DNA of 64,000 bases, taken from an uncultured Bacteroidales bacterium. Lineage in GTDB: Bacteria; Bacteroidota; Bacteroidia; Bacteroidales; UBA932. The position numbers were made by a program, and so were the translations under genes. Location of the stretch: the NCBI GenBank assembly GCA_934725575.1, contig CAKVCK010000018.1, positions 1 to 64,000 of the forward strand. Reading direction: 5' to 3'. Position 1 is the stretch's first letter, and each line of letters begins with the position of its first letter. The notes below the pieces were generated by a model. The model was given only the letters and a program-made list of their open reading frames with translations, made no database searches and was not told the DNA's origin. Shown here piece after piece: positions 62,391 through 64,000 of this stretch.

Positions 62391-63113
62391 TTAAAAAATC
62401 AGTGCGAATGTGAGTGCGGCGAAGGCGGCGCCGGCGATCGGGCCGAGGACCGGGATCCAGCTGTAGGACCAACCGCTGTCTCGCTTCGGACTCTTGAACG
62501 GAAGCAGAGCGTGTGCGATTCGAGGGGCAAGGTCTCTGGCAGGATTGATCGCATAGCCGGTGGCTCCTCCAAGTGACATTCCGATGGCCATAATCAGCAT
62601 CGTGACAGGGAAGGCTCCGACAGTGCCGAGACCGATGTCCGCTGAGTTTCCAGGGGCGGAGAACATCAGGATGCAGAGCACCAGAAGCCAGGTCCCTACG
62701 AACTCACAGAAGAAATTCCTGCCTGGGTTGGAGATGGCCGGCATTGTGCAGAACGTCCCGAGTTTCGTGTCAGGATCCTCGGTCGCATCATAGTGATCCT
62801 TGTAAAAGGCCCACACGAGGCTGGCACCGAAGAAGCCGCCAAGCATCTGGGCGAGTATGTAGCCCGGAACCAAGGCCCAGGAGAAAGTGCCGGCGGCCGC
62901 GAGACCGATCGAGACTGCTGGGTTGAGGTGGGCTCCTGAATATGGCCCTGCGATGAACACACCGCACATCACGGCGAAGCCCCAGGCCATTGTGACAACC
63001 GTCCAGCCAGCTCCTTTCCCCTTTGATTTTTCAAGACTTGTGCAGGCGCACACACCGTCACCCAAAAGGATGAGGACAAGAGTGCCGAGAAATTCGGCCA
63101 AAAATGGATTCAT
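62391..63113 (-). CDS. glpF: Glycerol uptake facilitator (aquaglyceroporin)
   Basis: Inner-membrane MIP-family channel of 240 residues with six membrane helices. Both NPA motifs are present, GAHLNPAVSIGLA near residue 60 and GYAINPARDLAPR near 190. The Asp after the second NPA (NPARD) marks a glycerol facilitator rather than a water channel. The frame opens upstream at 63167, but MNPFLAEFLGTLV is the natural start (ATG 63113). It starts 14 bp after the stop of glpK, so the two form one leftward unit for glycerol uptake and phosphorylation. Confidence 0.95.
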   Translation of the reverse strand: MNPFLAEFLGTLVLILLGDGVCACTSLEKSKGKGAGWTVVTMAWGFAVMCGVFIAGPYSGAHLNPAVSIGLAAAGTFSWALVPGYILAQMLGGFFGASLVWAFYKDHYDATEDPDTKLGTFCTMPAISNPGRNFFCEFVGTWLLVLCILMFSAPGNSADIGLGTVGAFPVTMLIMAIGMSLGGATGYAINPARDLAPRIAHALLPFKSPKRDSGWSYSWIPVLGPIAGAAFAALTFALIF

Positions 63114-63127
63114 ATTCGTAAAGCTAA

Positions 63128-64000
63128 TTATTTCTTGGTCAATGTTCTGCCGATGGCGTCGGCCCATCCGGCCTTGGCGGCTTTGACGGACACCTCATCC
63201 ATCGCCGGAGTGAAGACACGGTCCGACCGCCATTGTTTTTTTACTTCGTCAAGGCTTCCCCAGAAACCGACGGCAAGTCCGGCGAGACAGGCGGCTCCAA
63301 GGGCTGTGGTTTCGGTGACCTTAGGTCTGATGACTTTCGCTCCAAGAATGTCGGACTGGAACTGCATCATAAGATTGTTTCTTGAGGCCCCTCCGTCAAC
63401 CTTGAGCTCGCCAAGACGTATTCCGGAATCTTTCTCCATCGCCGCGACGATGTCCATTGTCTGGAAGGCTATGCCTTCGAGGGCGGCCCGGGCGATGTGT
63501 GCCGCCGTTGTTCCGCGGGAGATGCCGAGGATGCTGCCTTTGGCGTACTGGTCCCAGTACGGGGCTCCAAGTCCGGTGAGCGCCGGAACCATATAAACAC
63601 CACCGTTGTCGGACACGGATGCGGCCAAGGCCTCGATCTCTGAGGAACTCTTGATTATCCCAAGGCCGTCCCGAAGCCACTGAACCACGGATCCGGCCAC
63701 GAAGATCGATCCCTCCAAAGCGTAGTTGACCTTGTCTCCAATCTTCCAGGCTATGGTGGCCAAAAGATTGTTGTGCGACATTATCGGCTTCTCTCCCGTG
63801 TTCATCAAAAGGAAGCATCCCGTCCCGTAAGTGTTTTTAACAGAGCCCGGCTCTGTGCACATCTGGCCGAACAGAGCGGCCTGCTGATCACCTGCGATGC
63901 CGGCCACAGGCACTTCTCCGCCAAGCAGGTTTGTCTGGCCGTAAATCTCTGAGGAAGACTTCACCTGAGGCATCATCGACATCGGAATGTCAAGAATGTC
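63128..64000 (-). CDS. glpK: Glycerol kinase, C-terminal part
   Basis: FGGY-family kinase making glycerol-3-phosphate. The gene runs off the window: an in-frame DILDIP precedes the first Met at 63982, so that Met is not the start. Visible family parts are GVPVAGIAGDQQAALFGQ-type sequence (GEVPVAGIAGDQQAALFGQM), KNTYGTGCFLLMNTG, YALEGSIFVAGSVVQWLRDG, PALTGLGAPYWD, and the ATP-site LKVDGGASRNNLMMQFQSDI. About 290 of the usual 495-500 residues are present. It is upstream of glpF in the same unit. Confidence 0.96.
   Translation of the reverse strand, partial: DILDIPMSMMPQVKSSSEIYGQTNLLGGEVPVAGIAGDQQAALFGQMCTEPGSVKNTYGTGCFLLMNTGEKPIMSHNNLLATIAWKIGDKVNYALEGSIFVAGSVVQWLRDGLGIIKSSSEIEALAASVSDNGGVYMVPALTGLGAPYWDQYAKGSILGISRGTTAAHIARAALEGIAFQTMDIVAAMEKDSGIRLGELKVDGGASRNNLMMQFQSDILGAKVIRPKVTETTALGAACLAGLAVGFWGSLDEVKKQWRSDRVFTPAMDEVSVKAAKAGWADAIGRTLTKK

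Overview
The window comes from a Bacteroidota chromosome, almost certainly order Bacteroidales. The grounds are two complete ECF-sigma/FecR/SusC/SusD modules, many lipoproteins with a Cys shortly after a hydrophobic leader, six-bladed beta-propeller and TonB-receptor families typical of the phylum, a long SecA with a C-terminal SEC-C zinc motif, and repeated promoter-like TAnnTTTG boxes upstream of genes. I cannot name the genus. Coding density is high and genes lie on both strands. There is no phage, transposase, CRISPR array or rRNA.

Region by region. (1) 310-3174 is a UvrA-family excinuclease, closed by a long inverted repeat. (2) 3347-9484 is a surface phosphoglycan-type locus around a divergent promoter: two LicD proteins, a TagD-like cytidylyltransferase fused to a Gfo/Idh/MocA oxidoreductase, a class V aminotransferase, a Stealth phosphotransferase and a GT4 glycosyltransferase. 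Together they look like a route that makes, activates and transfers a phospho-alcohol or amino-alcohol substituent. (3) 9900-16029 holds DUF47, a sialate O-acetylesterase, SecA (with a palindrome over its promoter) and a bactofilin. (4) 16047-27927 is a SusCD locus with sigma and FecR regulators. Its accessory proteins are not glycosidases but a PKD-glycerophosphodiesterase, a PKD/beta-propeller protein and an endonuclease/exonuclease/phosphatase-GLUG lipoprotein, so it may scavenge organophosphates.

(5) 27934-32608 holds a stand-alone TonB receptor, a membrane-bound HTH regulator and a beta-propeller lipoprotein, with two tandem repeat arrays between the last two. (6) 32815-33473 is rplS followed by tRNA-Arg(ACG), tRNA-Gly(CCC) and a terminator. 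(7) 33593-37999, read leftward, is grpE-dnaJ-propeller lipoprotein-kdgK-eda. (8) 38181-52722 is a uronate-polysaccharide utilisation locus: sigma, FecR, SusC, SusD, two heparinase II/III-type lyases, a Big2 surface lipoprotein, GH88 and uxaC. With kdgK and eda across the divergent promoter region, the lyase and hydrolase products could be carried to pyruvate and glyceraldehyde-3-phosphate, but kduI/kduD and uxuA/uxuB are not in the window. (9) 52859-64000 holds a GH3 glucosidase, a Uup-type ABC-F ATPase, a 630-bp structured non-coding stretch, a 1594-residue exonuclease-like/RecQ/UvrD fusion helicase, and glpF plus a partial glpK.

The strongest items for follow-up are the triple-domain helicase, the cytidylyltransferase-oxidoreductase phosphoglycan locus, the phosphodiesterase-type SusCD locus, the secA palindrome, the tandem repeat arrays at 31176-31461, and two sequence-wide word biases: scarce CATG and abundant GAATAT/ATATTC.
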